From NCBI RefSeq assembly GCF_000379425.1, contig NZ_KB902184.1, positions 30,183 to 94,182 on the forward strand: a DNA stretch of 64,000 nt, given 5' to 3'. The position numbers and the translations under genes were made by a program. Below, piece by piece: positions 17,433-27,609 of the stretch (position 1 is the first letter of the stretch; each line of letters begins with the position of its first letter). The stretch comes from Corynebacterium lubricantis DSM 45231 (GTDB lineage Bacteria; Actinomycetota; Actinomycetes; Mycobacteriales; Mycobacteriaceae). The notes beneath the pieces are model-generated. The model did not search any database. It was not told the origin of the DNA and worked only from the letters and a program-made list of their open reading frames with translations.

Positions 17433-18445
17433 TTTTCTTCCTCCTCGCGCTGGGCGGCGCGCTTCTCTTCCTGTTTAGCGTCGAATTCGTCGTAGGCGTT
17501 GACAATGCGGCCCACCAGCGCGTGGCGCACGACGTCGCTGGAGCCCAGCTCCGAGAAGTGCACGTCCTCCACACCGCGCAGGATGTGGCGCACAAGCCGC
17601 AGACCGGAGATCTGGCCGCGCGGCAGGTCCACCTGGGAGATATCGCCGGTGACCACCATCTTCGCGCCGAAGCCGAGACGGGTGAGGAACATCTTCATCT
17701 GGGCTGGTGTGGTGTTTTGAGCCTCGTCGAGAATCACGAACGCGTCGTTGAGCGTGCGACCGCGCATATACGCCAGTGGCGCGACCTCGATGATGCCTGC
17801 CTCCATGAGCTTCGGAATCATCTCGGGATCGAGCATGTCGCGCAGCGCGTCATAGAGCGGGCGCAGGTACGGGTCGATCTTGTCGTTGAGCGTGCCCGGC
17901 AAAAAGCCTAGCTTCTCGCCGGCCTCAACGGCAGGGCGCGTCAAAATGATGCGCTTGACTTCCTTGGATTGCAGCGCCTGGACGGCCTTCGCCACCGCGA
18001 GGTAGGTCTTGCCCGAGCCCACGGGGCCGATACCGAACACGATGGTGTTCTCGTCGATCGCGTCGACGTATTCTTTCTGCCCCAGCGTCTTCGGGCGCAC
18101 GACCTTGCCGCGCCGCGAGATGATTTCGGAGCCCAGGATGTCGGAGACCGACTCCGGCGAGTGCTGCTCCATGATCTGCACGGCCTGCGTCACGGCATCC
18201 TTGGAGACGACAACTCCGCGACGAGCCATGGACTCCAATTCGCCTATGACCTTGGTACCTTGGCTCACTTTATGTGCGGGTCCGGTCAACGAGACGCGCG
18301 TACCGCGTGCAAACACATCTATGCCGAGCAGGTTGGACAAGACCTTGAGGTTTTCGTCCGAGACGCCGAAAATTGTATGTGCGTAGGCCGAATCCACATC
18401 GACTGTGTGCGAAATGACTTCGGGGGATGATTCCATGAGCGTCAC
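17429..18445 (-). CDS. phoH: PhoH-like ATPase
   Basis: 338 residues. P-loop ATPase of the PhoH/YbeZ family, which pairs functionally with YbeY in RNA metabolism. Walker [13 protein letters not shown], Walker [24 protein letters not shown], arginine-rich C-terminus ([15 protein letters not shown]). The start may be the GTG at 18445 or the ATG at 18436 three codons later; neither has a clear ribosome binding site, and both follow the rsmE stop closely, suggesting coupling. Confidence 0.94.
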   Translation of the reverse strand: MTLMESSPEVISHTVDVDSAYAHTIFGVSDENLKVLSNLLGIDVFARGTRVSLTGPAHKVSQGTKVIGELESMARRGVVVSKDAVTQAVQIMEQHSPESVSDILGSEIISRRGKVVRPKTLGQKEYVDAIDENTIVFGIGPVGSGKTYLAVAKAVQALQSKEVKRIILTRPAVEAGEKLGFLPGTLNDKIDPYLRPLYDALRDMLDPEMIPKLMEAGIIEVAPLAYMRGRTLNDAFVILDEAQNTTPAQMKMFLTRLGFGAKMVVTGDISQVDLPRGQISGLRLVRHILRGVEDVHFSELGSSDVVRHALVGRIVNAYDEFDAKQEEKRAAQREEEEK

Positions 18446-18446
18446 T

Positions 18447-19151
18447 CTACCAGCGCGAACTCAGCACGCCGATGGCAGCAAGGCCAACCGCCGCGGCCGT
18501 CGCGGTGCGCAGCACCTCGGGCCCCAGTTTCACAGGGGTCGCGCCGAGTAGTTCCAGCTCATCGGTGCCGATGCCGCCTTCGGGGCCGACGATGAGGTAG
18601 ATCTCGTTGGCAAGAGCAATATCGCGTATCGACGATTCCGCGTCCTCGTGCAGGACAAGTGCCTGCTTCCCCGCGATGATGTCCTTGAGCTGGTTGCTCG
18701 TGACCGGATCATGGACCTCCGGGATGAAGGTCCGCCGCGATTGCTTCGCGGCCTCGCGGGCTGTCGCCTGCCACTTCTCCACGTTTTTAGCCACCTTCGG
18801 GCCCGTCCACCGCGCAATGGTGCGGTGCGAGATCCAGGGGATGATCGCATCGGCACCGGTTTGGGTGGCTAAGTCAACGGCGAGTTCGGCGCGCTCGGAT
18901 TTCGGGATGGCTTGCACCACCGTCACCCGTGGGGTCGGCGCCTCGTCGACACCTTGCTCTAACACCTCACCCTTGAGCAGTTCCTTGCCCGACGTGTCGG
19001 TGACGCGCACGCGCGCCCACGTGCCGCGGCCGTCGATGAGCATGATCTCTTCGCCGGGTGCGATGCGCTTGACGGTCACGGCGTGGCGCCCCTCTGCCCC
19101 GGCGAGTTGGCCGGTCAGGGGTGCCTCGGTGATGAAGTGTGGCAGCGACAT
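18447..19151 (-). CDS. rsmE: 16S rRNA (uracil-1498-N3)-methyltransferase RsmE
   Basis: 234 residues. SPOUT-class methyltransferase for m3U1498 of 16S rRNA. N-terminal PUA-like domain (RHAVTVKRIAPGEEIMLIDG), then the knotted SAM-binding part with YLIVGPEGGIGTDELELL and LGPEVLRTATAAAVGLAAI. The ATG overlaps the dnaJ stop by 1 nt. Confidence 0.95.
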   Translation of the reverse strand: MSLPHFITEAPLTGQLAGAEGRHAVTVKRIAPGEEIMLIDGRGTWARVRVTDTSGKELLKGEVLEQGVDEAPTPRVTVVQAIPKSERAELAVDLATQTGADAIIPWISHRTIARWTGPKVAKNVEKWQATAREAAKQSRRTFIPEVHDPVTSNQLKDIIAGKQALVLHEDAESSIRDIALANEIYLIVGPEGGIGTDELELLGATPVKLGPEVLRTATAAAVGLAAIGVLSSRW

Positions 19152-20278
19152 TAGCGCTTGAACTTATCGCGCAGGCGGCTGAAGAAGTTGCCGTCGCCGC
19201 CCTCGTCCTCAACGGCGGGCTGATCGCCGTCACGGGCAGCGCGCAGCTGCTCGAGGGCCTCGCGGGCCTCGTCGGAAAGATCTTGTGGCACGGTGACCTG
19301 AACATCGGCGACCAGGTTGCCGCGGCCCTCGGCGCGCAGGCGTGGCATGCCCTGACCCTCGAGGGTGATCTTCGCGTTTGGCTGGGTGCCTGCGGGGACG
19401 TCGATGGTGTACTCCTCGCCGCCGAGGTCCACACCTGTCAGCGAGGTGCCTAGTGCTGCGTCGAGCATCGGCACGCGCAGCTTCATCTGCAGGTTGTCGC
19501 CCTCGCGCTTGTACACAGGGTGGCGCTGGGTGGAGACCTCAACGTAGAGATCACCAGCTGGGCCGCCACCGTGGCCGACCTCGCCTTGACCGGCCATGCG
19601 GATGCGCATGCCGTCGGCGATGCCTGCAGGAATGGTGACTACCAGGTCGCGGCGCGCACGCACGCGGCCCTGTCCGGAGCACTTCTTACAAGGGTCGGGG
19701 ATGATCTCGCCGAAGCCATCACACTTTGGGCAGTCCATGGTGGTCATGACGTTGCCCAGGAAGGAGCGCTGCACCTCTTGGACCTGGCCCGAACCCTGAC
19801 AGTTGTCACAGGTAACGGGCTTCGCCTTGGACTCGGAACCGGTGCCCTCACAGTGGTCACAGACAATCGCGGTGTCGACGCGGACGTCCTTCTTCACACC
19901 CGAGAAAGCCTCCTCGAGGGTGATCGAGGTACGCAATAGCGCATCAGAGCCGTGCTGGACGCGGGAGCGTGGGCCACGGGATCCGCCGCCGAAGAAGGCT
20001 TCGAAGATGTCGCCGAAGCCGCCGCCGCCAAAGCCACCGGCACCTGGCTGGCCTGCGCCCTGCTCCATCGGGTCGCCGCCCATGTCCACGATGCGACGCT
20101 TTTCTGGGTCGGTGAGCACCTCTTGCGCCACCGAAGCCTCACGGAACTTCTCCGCGGCCTCCTCGGAGGGGTTGACGTCCGGATGGTACTTGCGGGCAAG
20201 TTTGCGGTACGCCTTTTTGATTTCCGAATCGGAGGCGTTCTTGTCCACCCCGAGAATCCCGTAGTAGTCACGAGCCAC
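19151..20278 (-). CDS. dnaJ: Chaperone DnaJ
   Basis: 375 residues from the GTG at 20278 ([14 protein letters not shown]), with AAAGGAC upstream. J-domain with HPD in [11 protein letters not shown], Gly/Phe-rich linker (about 75-105), four zinc-finger repeats [32 protein letters not shown], then substrate-binding C-terminal domains. Hsp40 partner of DnaK. Being directly behind hrcA it should share the HrcA/CIRCE control; this is the dnaJ2-type copy of actinobacteria. Confidence 0.96.
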   Translation of the reverse strand: MARDYYGILGVDKNASDSEIKKAYRKLARKYHPDVNPSEEAAEKFREASVAQEVLTDPEKRRIVDMGGDPMEQGAGQPGAGGFGGGGFGDIFEAFFGGGSRGPRSRVQHGSDALLRTSITLEEAFSGVKKDVRVDTAIVCDHCEGTGSESKAKPVTCDNCQGSGQVQEVQRSFLGNVMTTMDCPKCDGFGEIIPDPCKKCSGQGRVRARRDLVVTIPAGIADGMRIRMAGQGEVGHGGGPAGDLYVEVSTQRHPVYKREGDNLQMKLRVPMLDAALGTSLTGVDLGGEEYTIDVPAGTQPNAKITLEGQGMPRLRAEGRGNLVADVQVTVPQDLSDEAREALEQLRAARDGDQPAVEDEGGDGNFFSRLRDKFKR

Positions 20279-20297
20279 TGTGTATAAAGTCCTTTCG

Positions 20298-21314
20298 TTA
20301 TTCGCCGGCCAGTACGCGCGAAATATAGCGCGCCACTGCGGCAACTTTCTGAATCGTACCGGGGTAGTCCATATATGTCGGGCCGAGCACTCCCAGTCCG
20401 CCGAGTGTTTCACCGTCGGAACCGTACCCCGCGGTTACCACGGCGGCCTGGGACAGGCCCGCTTCTTCGTTTTCGCGCCCAATGCGCACGCTCACGTCAC
20501 CCAGATCGGGCACGTTTGTGAGCAGCTTGAGCACCACAACCTGTTCTTCCAACGCGTCAATGACCTCATGTAATCCCTGCGGCATATGCGTCAGGTTCGC
20601 GGCACCCGCAATAATGAGGCGATCGGTGGGCTGATCCACCAAGGTCTCGAGCAGCACGGTGGCCGCCCGCATCACGTGATCGGCGATCTCGGGTGGTGCG
20701 CTTGCAGCAAGTTCAGCCACGGAAGTCGAGGCATCGGCGAGTGTTTTGCCCTGCAGCGCCGTGTTGAACATGTCGCGCAGTGCCGCCACGCCGGCGTCGT
20801 CGATAGGCCGTGCGAGCTCGACATTGCGCTGGTCCACGCGGCCCGCATCGGTGATCAGCACCAACAGCAGGCGTTGTGGCGCAAGCGCCACCACCTCGCA
20901 GTGCTTGACCCGCGAGACGTTGAGCGTGGGTAGCTGCACCACGGCAGCCTGCCGGGTGAACTGCGCGAGCAGCTGCGCCGAGCGACGCAGCACGTCTTCC
21001 AAGTCCACGCCGCGCTCGATGAACTCGACGATTGCGCGCCGCTCCGCTCCCGAGAGCGGCTTGACCTCGTGGATCGTATCCACGAAAGCGCGGTAGCCCT
21101 TCTCCGTGGGCATGCGCCCCGAGGATGCGTGTTGCTGCTGAATGTATCCTTGTTCTTCCAGCGCCGCCATATCGTTACGCACGGTCGCCGGTGAGACTTG
21201 CAGTTGGTGCCTATCTACCAGCGCTTTCGAGCCAACTGGTTCTTGCAGGGCGATGTAGTCGGCCACGATGGCACGCAAAACTGCCTGCCGTCGCTTCTCC
21301 GTAGCATTCGCCAT
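20298..21314 (-). CDS. hrcA: Heat-inducible transcription repressor HrcA
   Basis: 338 residues from the ATG at 21314 ([10 protein letters not shown]). N-terminal winged HTH (about 5-75, with [35 protein letters not shown]) and the HrcA dimerisation/IDD region. It represses heat-shock genes by binding CIRCE; a CIRCE-like site starts three bases upstream of its own start codon, so autoregulation is expected. 19 nt separate it from dnaJ. Confidence 0.96.
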   Translation of the reverse strand: MANATEKRRQAVLRAIVADYIALQEPVGSKALVDRHQLQVSPATVRNDMAALEEQGYIQQQHASSGRMPTEKGYRAFVDTIHEVKPLSGAERRAIVEFIERGVDLEDVLRRSAQLLAQFTRQAAVVQLPTLNVSRVKHCEVVALAPQRLLLVLITDAGRVDQRNVELARPIDDAGVAALRDMFNTALQGKTLADASTSVAELAASAPPEIADHVMRAATVLLETLVDQPTDRLIIAGAANLTHMPQGLHEVIDALEEQVVVLKLLTNVPDLGDVSVRIGRENEEAGLSQAAVVTAGYGSDGETLGGLGVLGPTYMDYPGTIQKVAAVARYISRVLAGE

Positions 21315-21316
21315 TG

Positions 21317-21343
21317 TTAGCACTCTCCTTCCCTGACTGCTAA
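21317..21343 (-). promoter_or_regulatory. CIRCE operator of hrcA-dnaJ
   Basis: TTAGCACTC, 9-bp spacer, GACTGCTAA. It matches the CIRCE consensus TTAGCACTC-N9-GAGTGCTAA with one change in the right arm (G to C at position 3). It overlaps the ribosome-binding region of hrcA, so binding could block transcription just after initiation. Confidence 0.9.
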
Positions 21344-21361
21344 CACTACTGTAATCACGAA

Positions 21362-22468
21362 TCACTCAGCTGCCAAGATGTCGGTCACGATACCGTCGGC
21401 AAGTAGCCTTCCGGTCTTCGTCACACGCACTCGCTTATCGACGATCAGCCTGCCCGCTTCCTCATGCCTACGCACCACAGGGAGTGCACTGTCATTGATC
21501 CACTCCAGCGGGATTCCCTCCTTCAGGCGCAGGCCAAGCATGATCTTTTCCATATGCTCGTCGTCCGCCGTGAGCTGCTCGCGCTCGGCGATGGGCAGCT
21601 CACCCGCCGAAAGCAACTGGTTGTATTTCTCGGGGCGCTTCACGTTATAGAAACGCTCGTTACCCATGTAACTGTGCGCGCCCGGGCCCGCGCCCCACCA
21701 GCGCCCACCGCGCCAATAGATCAGGTTGTGCTGACACTCCCCGCCCGGTTTCGACCAATTGGAAACCTCGTACCAGTCAAACCCCTCGGACTCTAAGGTG
21801 TGCGCGATCAGCTCGTAGCGGTCTGCGAACGTATCCTCGCTGGGTGCCGGGAGCTCCCCGCGCTTGACCTTGCGCGCCATGGCGGTGCCGTCCTCGACGA
21901 TCAGGGAGTACGCCGAGACGTGATCCACCTCGGCCGACAAAATATGGTCAAGCGTCTTTTTCACGTCGTCTTCGGTTTCGGTTGGTGTGCCGTAGATCAT
22001 GTCCAGGTTCACGTGCTCGAATCCCGCACGTTTTGCCTCGCGGGCGGCCTCGACGGCCCTGCCCGGGGTATGCGTGCGGTCAAGGATTCTCAAAATCGGC
22101 GTGGACGCGGACTGCATGCCCAGGCTCACGCGGGTAAATCCAGCCTCGCGGATTCCCTCGAAAAAGCCCGGATCGGTGGACTCCGGGTTGGACTCGGTGG
22201 TCACTTCCGCACCCGGTGCTAGCCCGAAGTTGTCCTTGACGGCCTTCAAGATCCGGCCCAGGCCGTCAGCGCCCATCAGGGACGGTGTGCCGCCGCCGAT
22301 AAACACGGTGTCGGCTTGCGGACCATCTGCCAGGGCGAGTTCACGCTCCAGGTTGTCGAGGTATTGCTCGTAGGAGGAATCGACCTCAGTGGGTGTGTAG
22401 GTGTTGAAGTCGCAATACCCGCAGCGGGTAGCGCAAAAAGGGACGTGGATATACACACCAAAAGACAT
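21362..22468 (-). CDS. hemW: Radical SAM heme chaperone HemW
   Basis: 368 residues from the ATG at 22468 ([12 protein letters not shown]). The radical-SAM cluster motif is C12-x3-C16-x2-C19 ([10 protein letters not shown]), with the following Phe-Asn typical of HemW/HemN-like proteins. GGGTPS, SLGMQS and NLDMIYGTP are also present. Historically annotated as oxygen-independent coproporphyrinogen oxidase, but HemW-type proteins insert heme into targets. It directly precedes hrcA (about 47 nt gap). Confidence 0.93.
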   Translation of the reverse strand: MSFGVYIHVPFCATRCGYCDFNTYTPTEVDSSYEQYLDNLERELALADGPQADTVFIGGGTPSLMGADGLGRILKAVKDNFGLAPGAEVTTESNPESTDPGFFEGIREAGFTRVSLGMQSASTPILRILDRTHTPGRAVEAAREAKRAGFEHVNLDMIYGTPTETEDDVKKTLDHILSAEVDHVSAYSLIVEDGTAMARKVKRGELPAPSEDTFADRYELIAHTLESEGFDWYEVSNWSKPGGECQHNLIYWRGGRWWGAGPGAHSYMGNERFYNVKRPEKYNQLLSAGELPIAEREQLTADDEHMEKIMLGLRLKEGIPLEWINDSALPVVRRHEEAGRLIVDKRVRVTKTGRLLADGIVTDILAAE

Positions 22469-22493
22469 GGTGAATAGAGTACCCGTTAAAACC

Positions 22494-23165
22494 CTAAGCG
22501 CCCTTACGCGAGCGCTTCGCTGCGACCTTGGCCACCACCGCGTCGATACGCGAACGCTCCGCCAGGAATGCTGGCGGGTTCGAGCCGCGCATCGAGCGGG
22601 TAAACGCCGGGTGTTCCTTCGCCACGACCTCGATCCAGCCGTCGACGGCGACACGGACAATATCGCCGACGCGCGCGTAGAGGTGCGGCAGGGAGACGAT
22701 GCCGAGTTCACGGGCAACCATCTCGGTCTGCTCGAGAACATACTCGACGACTTCACCGAGGTGCTGGACCACGAGATCGGTGCGTGATTCTAAGGCGTTG
22801 TGGATATCGTTGACACGCACGAGCGCCCCGAAGACCGGGAACAGATCGCTCAGGCCTTCGCCGTCGAGGATTTCCGGTTCGGGAACTTTCTCCTCCTCGG
22901 AGGCCGAGGCGGAGAGGACACCTGCGCGCACACCGGAGGTCAGCGCTTGGCGCAGGCCGACGAGCTCGCCGACGATGCGACGCGAATCTACACGCGCGTC
23001 CTCGATGATCTCGTTGAATTCGGCCAGGCAATCCTCGATGAGTTCGCCGTCATAGTCCGCGATGGCCTCGGCCAGGTGCTCGATATACTCCGCAACTTCG
23101 TCGCCGATGTTGTAGATTTCCTGGGTCAGCTCACGGTGACGCAATTGAGCGGCAATTTTTTGCAC
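22494..23165 (-). CDS. Conserved hypothetical protein (mostly alpha-helical)
   Basis: 223 residues from a GTG at 23165, chosen because GGGAG sits six bases upstream; a TTG at 23189 is a poorer option. Sequence is largely helical and acidic (IADYDGELIEDCLAEFNEIIEDARVD), with no signal peptide or membrane helix, and ends in a basic tail KVAAKRSRKGA. No family recognised. It is downstream of fadD15 across a structured spacer and 25 nt upstream of hemW. Confidence 0.7.
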   Translation of the reverse strand: MQKIAAQLRHRELTQEIYNIGDEVAEYIEHLAEAIADYDGELIEDCLAEFNEIIEDARVDSRRIVGELVGLRQALTSGVRAGVLSASASEEEKVPEPEILDGEGLSDLFPVFGALVRVNDIHNALESRTDLVVQHLGEVVEYVLEQTEMVARELGIVSLPHLYARVGDIVRVAVDGWIEVVAKEHPAFTRSMRGSNPPAFLAERSRIDAVVAKVAAKRSRKGA

Positions 23166-23191
23166 CGAGGGCTCCCTTCGACGTTTCAAGA

Positions 23192-23277
23192 CCTCAAGTA
23201 GTGGTTGAGGGTTGTGCGCTTACGCATAGCGACTCTATGCCACTTCGGCCACCTTTTCGTGATGGCGCGCCGAAGTG
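23192..23277 (-). other. Three consecutive hairpins in the fadD15-hypothetical spacer
   Basis: CCTCAA/TTGAGG (23192-23210), GCATAG/CTATGC with 5-nt loop (23224-23240) and CACTTCGGC/GCCGAAGTG with a 19-nt loop (23241-23277). Together they fill the 128-nt gap between fadD15 and the next minus gene. They could act as terminator, mRNA stabiliser or processing site; no T-tract is seen. Confidence 0.6.
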
Positions 23278-23293
23278 TTCTCACAGCTAAATT

Positions 23294-25156
23294 TTAACGT
23301 TCGTACAGTTGCTCGATGTCCTTGGAAAAACGCTCCGCGACGACGTTGCGCTTGACCTTCATCGTCGGAGTGAGCTCGTTTTCCTCCTCGGACAGATCGC
23401 GCTCCAGGATGCGGAACTTCTTAATCTGCTCCGCGTGGCTGACCGTGGCATTCGCCATGTTCACGGCGTCCTGGACCTCAGCGTGCAGCGCGTGGTTGGC
23501 CACCAAGTCCTTGAGCTCCGTGCTCTCCGGAATGCCGTTCGCCGCCTTCCAGCGCCCCAGTTCCTCCTGGTCGAGGGTGACCAGCACACCGATATACGGT
23601 TTACCGTCGCCGACGACAAGAGCCTGAGAAATCAGCGGATCCTTGCGCATGATCTCCTCGAGAGGCTGCGGCGAGATATTCTTGCCGCCAGCGGTGACAA
23701 TCAGGTCCTTCTTGCGACCGGTGACCGTAATGAAGCCGTTCTCGTCGATCTCGCCGAGGTCGCCCGTGTTGAACCAGCCGTCCACCAGCGCTTCGCGCGT
23801 GGCCTCCTCGTTGTTGATGTAGCCCTTGAACACACCGTCGCCCTTGATCAGGATCTCGCCGTCTTCGTTAATCTTTGCCGCGTAGCCGCCAAGGGGGCGA
23901 CCCACGGAACCGATCTTGGTGTGCTTACCAAAGTTCACGGCAGCAGCCGCGGTGGTTTCGGTCAGGCCGTAGCCCTCGTAGGCGGGCACACCGATGCCAC
24001 GGAAGAAGTGGCCCAGCTCGGTGCTCATCGCCGACCCGCCGGTAATGGCGTATTGCACTTCCCCTCCGAGCGCATCCTTGATCTTGGAGTACACAAGCCT
24101 ATCGGCCACCTTGCGCTTGGCTTCCAGCACCCGCGAGGGCCCCTTCGGGGTATCCAGGGCCCTGGAGTACTCGATGGCGGTGGCTTCTGCCTGCTTGAAC
24201 ACGGTGCGGCTGACCGGTCCGCCATCCATGGCCTTGTGGTAGGCCGCATCGCGGACCTTTTCGAACACGCGCGGCACACCGAGGACCAGGTGCGGGTGAG
24301 TGCGCTGTAGCTCCATGGTCAATGAACCGGTGTCGGCCCAGTGCGTTTGCGTGCCACCGCCGATTGTCAGGGCGATGGATACGGCACGCGCCAGCACGTG
24401 TGCCATCGGCAGGTAGGTCACGATGCGGGTGCCAGGTCGCGCGATCTCACCGATGCGGTGCGAGAGCAGGGCGCGCACCTGGTGGATCCAGTTCTTGTGG
24501 GTAAGAATGCAGCCCTTTGGCTTACCGGTGGTACCAGAGGTGTACACCAGCGAGCCCAAGTCATCGTGCTTGATGGTGAGCACGCGCGCATCGACCTCGG
24601 AGTCGGGGATGTCGCGGCCCTCGAACTTGAGGGTGTCAACGGCAGAGGAGTTGATCTCCAGCAGGCGACGCAGCTTGGTTGGCGAGCCCATGATTGGGGC
24701 GCGGCCTTCGTCGTCAAGCACTAAATTCGTCAACACATCGGTATGCTCGCGGGTCTCGGCGATCGCGAGTACGGCCTCGGAGTCTTCAACGATCCACTGG
24801 ATCTGCGAAGCCGACGACGAGGGGTAGATGGGCACGCTGGCGGCGCCGGCGGCCCAGATGGCGAAATCGAGCAGCGCCCACTCATAGCGGGTGGCCGATA
24901 GCAGCGCGACGCGGTCGCCGGGCTGCACACCGAAGGCCATGAGCCCCTTCGCTACCGCGTAGACCTCCTCGAGGAATTCACCGGCAGTCACGTCGACCCA
25001 TTCGTAATTCTGTGGGCGCGAGTACAACACCAGGTGAGGGTTGGATTTGCACAGCCCGATCAACGCGGTGATGCAATTGTCGTCCTCGGCAAGGTGAAAA
25101 TTCGCGGGGGTTTCATAAAATCCACGGGTGGCCGCGCTTGCCTCTGCATTGGACAT
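23294..25156 (-). CDS. fadD15: Long-chain fatty-acid-CoA ligase (FadD15-type)
   Basis: 620 residues. AMP-forming acyl-CoA synthetase: fatty acid + ATP + CoA gives acyl-CoA. AMP-binding P-loop YTSGTTGKPKG, adenine motif GYGLTETTAAAAVNFG, hinge region TGDLGEIDENGFITVTGRKKDLI and C-terminal catalytic Lys in LTPTMKVKRN. Length and N-terminus (LIGLCKSNPHLVLYSR) fit FadD15. Divergent from malQ. Confidence 0.93.
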   Translation of the reverse strand: MSNAEASAATRGFYETPANFHLAEDDNCITALIGLCKSNPHLVLYSRPQNYEWVDVTAGEFLEEVYAVAKGLMAFGVQPGDRVALLSATRYEWALLDFAIWAAGAASVPIYPSSSASQIQWIVEDSEAVLAIAETREHTDVLTNLVLDDEGRAPIMGSPTKLRRLLEINSSAVDTLKFEGRDIPDSEVDARVLTIKHDDLGSLVYTSGTTGKPKGCILTHKNWIHQVRALLSHRIGEIARPGTRIVTYLPMAHVLARAVSIALTIGGGTQTHWADTGSLTMELQRTHPHLVLGVPRVFEKVRDAAYHKAMDGGPVSRTVFKQAEATAIEYSRALDTPKGPSRVLEAKRKVADRLVYSKIKDALGGEVQYAITGGSAMSTELGHFFRGIGVPAYEGYGLTETTAAAAVNFGKHTKIGSVGRPLGGYAAKINEDGEILIKGDGVFKGYINNEEATREALVDGWFNTGDLGEIDENGFITVTGRKKDLIVTAGGKNISPQPLEEIMRKDPLISQALVVGDGKPYIGVLVTLDQEELGRWKAANGIPESTELKDLVANHALHAEVQDAVNMANATVSHAEQIKKFRILERDLSEEENELTPTMKVKRNVVAERFSKDIEQLYER

Positions 25157-25320
25157 AAATTGGAGCCTTTCTGCCTTCTAAACCTCAGGTAATTCTCTAA
25201 TAATTTCACGCAATTTTGATCGATAGTACGCGCTTCCCATTGTGCTCACAGGTCGCGGATAGGGTTGGTGAAACGCCGAAACATCACGCGAATCGGTTTT
25301 CTTTGGCAATATGGACACTC

Positions 25321-27456
25321 GTGATCAACGTAGAGCTTCTAAACACGCTCGCTAGTGCCTACGGGTTGTCGACGCGCTACACCAGTTCTGACGGGGAGGA
25401 AATCATTCCTCCGTCCGAGTCTCTGGTTAAACTCCTGCGCGCCGGTGGTCTTTCGCTTAGCGACGAGCCCACCGACAACGAATTGAACGCGGCTATTGAG
25501 CGTCACCGCCTTGTCCAGGCCACGCGCCCACTTCCGCCCTCAGTGATTGCGAAGGAGGGTGAGGAGAAGAGCTTTAATATTCACGTCCATGACGGCTCCC
25601 CCGCCAACGTCTGGATCGAGCTCGAGGATGGCTCGTCGACTCAGGCGTACCAGGACGAGAATTGGACCGCTCCCGTCGAGTTCGATGGCATCACCTGGGG
25701 CGAGGCCACCTTCCACATTCCGGGCGACCTGCCACAGGGGTGGCACACTCTGCACCTGGAATCGGAAGAGGTCAATGAGACCGCCGCGCTGATTATTACT
25801 CCTGCGCGCCTGTCCACCACCGACACATATATCAACAACCCCGTCTACGGTGTCATGGCGCAGCTCTACTCCGTGCGCTCGAAGGAATCCTGGGGCCTGG
25901 GCGACTTCCACGATCTGGGCCATCTGGCGGAAATCCTCGCCTCGCGCGGTGCGGACTTCCTGCTGATCAACCCGGTGCATGCAGGTGAGCCTTTCCCTCC
26001 CGTCGAGGACTCCCCCTACCTGCCGACTACTCGCCGGTACGTGAATCCGATTTATATCCGCGTCGAGGATGTCCCCGAGTACGGCAATCTCGAAGCCGAT
26101 GCTATCGCGGAGATCCAGGAACTCATCGCGCCGCTCAAGGCGATGAACTCCTCGGCCGAAGCCATCGAGCGCAATCCAATCTTTGAGGCGAAACTCAACG
26201 TGTTGCGCGAGATCTTCTACACGGAGTTCACTGCTCCGCGCCTTGCGCAGTTTGACGAGTTCATCGAGCAGCAGGGCCAGGGCCTCAACGACTTTGCCTC
26301 GTGGTGCGCGCGCCGGGAACTCGACCAGCGAGCAAACGCCAGCGCACATGCGCTTGAGGGCGAAGTGGCAGAGCTGGAACGGTTCTACATGTGGCTGCAG
26401 TTTCTTGCCGACGAGCAACTCGCCGCAGCTCAGAAGCGCGCCGTTGATACCGGGATGAAGATCGGCGTGATGACCGACTTGGCAGTCGGTGTCCACCCAG
26501 GCGGCGCCGACGCCCACAACCTGGCCGAGGTATTGGTTGCCGATGCGTCGGTGGGCGCACCCCCAGACAACTACAACCAGCAGGGCCAGGATTGGTCCCA
26601 ACCCCCATGGAACCCAGTGCGCCTGGCCGAGGCGGGCTACCGCCCGTGGCGCAACCTGTTGGCCACGGTGCTGCGCAATTCCGGCGGCATCCGCGTCGAC
26701 CACATCCTGGGTCTGTTCCGTTTGTTCTGGATGCCACGCATGGAGCATCCACGCAACGGCACGTACATGAACTACGACCACGACGCGATGCTGGGTGTGC
26801 TTGCCCTCGAGGCCGAGCGCGCTGGCGCCGTTGTTGTGGGCGAGGATCTGGGCACCTTCGAGCCATGGGTCCAAGACGTGCTCGCTGAGCGAGGCGTGAT
26901 GGGTACCTCGGTGTTGTGGTTTGAATCGTCGCCAAGCAGTGACGCTCCGCGCAGACAGGACGAGTACCGTCCGGCGGCGCTATCGTCGGTAGGCACCCAC
27001 GACCTTCCGCCGACCGCGGGCTACCTCCAGGGCGCACACAACGAGCTGCGCGAAAAGCTGGGGCTGCTCGAGGACCCTGTCGAAGAGGTCGACGCTGAAG
27101 ACGCGCTGTGGCAGGGTCGCGTCCTCGATGCGGTGCGCGATGCGGGAGATTTCGGCGATGCACAAACACCTGAGGGAAGCTTCACCGAGGTGCCTCGCGA
27201 CGAGCGCGGCAACGTGGAAGATCTCCTGGTTGCCCTGAACCGCTACATCGCGGGCACGTCGTCGGCGCTGACCTGTACCAACCTGGTGGACATGGTTGGC
27301 GATACCCGGATTCAGAACCAGCCGGGCACCAACGCGGATCAGTACCGCAACTGGTGCGTGCCACTGACCAATGGTTCGGGCACCCCGGTCCTCATCGAGG
27401 ACCTCGAGGGCATGGAGCTGTTCAACCGAGTGGCTGAGGCTTCCAAGAGGAGCTAG
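25321..27456 (+). CDS. malQ: 4-alpha-glucanotransferase (amylomaltase)
   Basis: 711 residues from a GTG at 25321 (VINVELLNTLASAYG); a TTG at 25216 would give 746. GH77 enzyme that transfers maltodextrin chains between acceptors. The catalytic regions are visible: RVDHILGLFRLFW (nucleophile Asp), VVGEDLGTFEPW (acid/base Glu), SVGTHDLPPTAGYL (stabilising Asp), and NPVYGVMAQLYSVRSKESWGLGDF at the domain border. An N-terminal extension of about 150 residues is typical of actinobacterial MalQ. Works with treS/mak in alpha-glucan and trehalose metabolism. Confidence 0.95.
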   Translation: MINVELLNTLASAYGLSTRYTSSDGEEIIPPSESLVKLLRAGGLSLSDEPTDNELNAAIERHRLVQATRPLPPSVIAKEGEEKSFNIHVHDGSPANVWIELEDGSSTQAYQDENWTAPVEFDGITWGEATFHIPGDLPQGWHTLHLESEEVNETAALIITPARLSTTDTYINNPVYGVMAQLYSVRSKESWGLGDFHDLGHLAEILASRGADFLLINPVHAGEPFPPVEDSPYLPTTRRYVNPIYIRVEDVPEYGNLEADAIAEIQELIAPLKAMNSSAEAIERNPIFEAKLNVLREIFYTEFTAPRLAQFDEFIEQQGQGLNDFASWCARRELDQRANASAHALEGEVAELERFYMWLQFLADEQLAAAQKRAVDTGMKIGVMTDLAVGVHPGGADAHNLAEVLVADASVGAPPDNYNQQGQDWSQPPWNPVRLAEAGYRPWRNLLATVLRNSGGIRVDHILGLFRLFWMPRMEHPRNGTYMNYDHDAMLGVLALEAERAGAVVVGEDLGTFEPWVQDVLAERGVMGTSVLWFESSPSSDAPRRQDEYRPAALSSVGTHDLPPTAGYLQGAHNELREKLGLLEDPVEEVDAEDALWQGRVLDAVRDAGDFGDAQTPEGSFTEVPRDERGNVEDLLVALNRYIAGTSSALTCTNLVDMVGDTRIQNQPGTNADQYRNWCVPLTNGSGTPVLIEDLEGMELFNRVAEASKRS

Positions 27457-27462
27457 CGGAGG

Positions 27463-27603
27463 CTAGAACATTCCCACCAGTGCCGCGATGACCAAGAGCG
27501 CTAGCAGGATCCACAGCGATTGCGTCACGCGGGACTGGGGGTATTTCCGGCGCGACTTCGGAAGCTTCTGATCCTGCTTCCGCAGGTTCTCTGGGTTTGC
27601 CAT
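27463..27603 (-). CDS. Small single-pass membrane protein
   Basis: 46 residues: basic Asn/Lys/Gln-rich head MANPENLRKQDQ..., then one hydrophobic helix (about 29-46, SLWILLALLVIAALVGMF). It lies seven bases from the malQ stop, convergent, and six bases after another tiny membrane ORF on the same strand. Function unknown; inclusion rests on a clean start, the membrane helix and tight packing. Confidence 0.6.
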   Translation of the reverse strand: MANPENLRKQDQKLPKSRRKYPQSRVTQSLWILLALLVIAALVGMF

Positions 27604-27609
27604 AGTTGC

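Noticed and set aside
25540..26874. 444-codon open frame antisense to malQ
   Set aside because: Mirror of malQ codon bias, no recognisable domain, no ribosome binding site.
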